A stretch of DNA of 64,000 nt. Origin: Methylomonas fluvii. GTDB taxonomy: Bacteria > Pseudomonadota > Gammaproteobacteria > Methylococcales > Methylomonadaceae. This document shows, piece by piece, positions 63,952 to 64,000 of this stretch (the stretch's first letter is position 1; every line of letters begins with the position of its first letter). Location of the stretch: positions 1,550,001 to 1,614,000 of the forward strand of contig NZ_JACXST010000002.1 in assembly GCF_014850975.1 (NCBI RefSeq), written 5' to 3'. Made by a program: the position numbers and the translations under genes. Under the pieces are notes generated by a model. That model was given only the letters and a program-made list of their open reading frames with translations, was not told where the DNA came from and did not search any database.

Positions 63952-64000
63952 TCACTGCGGCGAGCAATGCATCCGCCGAATAAAATCCTGCAGCGTTTGC
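63952..64000 (-). CDS. Possible C-terminal end of a gene beyond the window
   Basis: The minus strand reads QTLQDFIRRMHCSPQ then a TGA stop at 63952. Only 15 codons are visible, the family is not recognisable, and the reading could be chance. Confidence 0.25.
   Translation of the reverse strand, partial: QTLQDFIRRMHCSPQ

Noticed and set aside
1-64000. CRISPR arrays, tRNA or rRNA genes, complete insertion sequences
   Set aside because: No regularly spaced repeats, no tRNA-like cloverleaf or rRNA sequence, and no intact transposase were seen by eye; tRNAscan-SE or Infernal could still find something small.

Overview
The window reads as chromosome of a mid-GC gammaproteobacterium with nitrogen-fixation genes. 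The mix of a hemA-prfA-prmC block, pilSR, a NifB/NifQ cluster with a flavodiiron protein, an inner-membrane ybhGFSR-type exporter, several c-di-GMP enzymes and circularly permuted ATP-grasp genes looks most like a Methylococcales methanotroph (Methylomonas-like). That placement is inference: no methane-oxidation gene lies in the window.

Layout. 1-3446 (+): hemA (5' end cut by the window), prfA, prmC and a JAMM/MPN metallopeptidase, tightly coupled. 3472-7467 (-): a CDF metal transporter, a phosphate-selective porin with a clear PhoB-box promoter, and an HDOD protein. 7648-13138: a receiver-GGDEF-EAL protein, a small membrane-anchored protein, and pilR/pilS. 13234-18049 (+): sucC-sucD-nadE and an exported protein, closed by a strong terminator. 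18128-28072: the most unusual block, with two divergent operons of circularly permuted ATP-grasp/alpha-E genes. One is split into separate genes and ends in a 1158-residue protein of no recognised family; the other is fused into one 843-residue protein followed by a transglutaminase. The Anbu proteasome-like hydrolase that often accompanies such genes is also in the window, but 27 kb away (55516-56268).

28201-34314: a large MASE1-PAS-GGDEF-EAL protein, an exported protein and inorganic pyrophosphatase. 34470-36952: an accessory patch with HigBA, a Phd/VapC-like pair, an apparently truncated TOPRIM-like gene next to a REP element, and an orphan antitoxin. 37368-41799: a lipoprotein resembling archaemetzincin without its zinc site, a secreted beta-helix/RTX protein with a pentanucleotide repeat upstream, and HupE with its usual membrane-anchor partner.

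41878-47235 (-): a nitrogen-fixation cluster running nifB, 2[4Fe-4S] ferredoxin, ArsC-like nitrogenase-associated protein, flavodiiron protein, two [2Fe-2S] ferredoxins, nifQ. nifB has a textbook sigma-54 -24/-12 promoter and two TGT-N10-ACA NifA sites. 47291-52333 (-): ybhG-ybhF-ybhS-ybhR. 52840-64000: a soluble double-Cache protein, Anbu, an acyltransferase/acyl-carrier pair of aryl-polyene type, a PocR-PAS-GGDEF protein, a small exported protein, a phosphomannomutase, and an AAA ATPase/RloB pair resembling an AbiL-type phage defence system.
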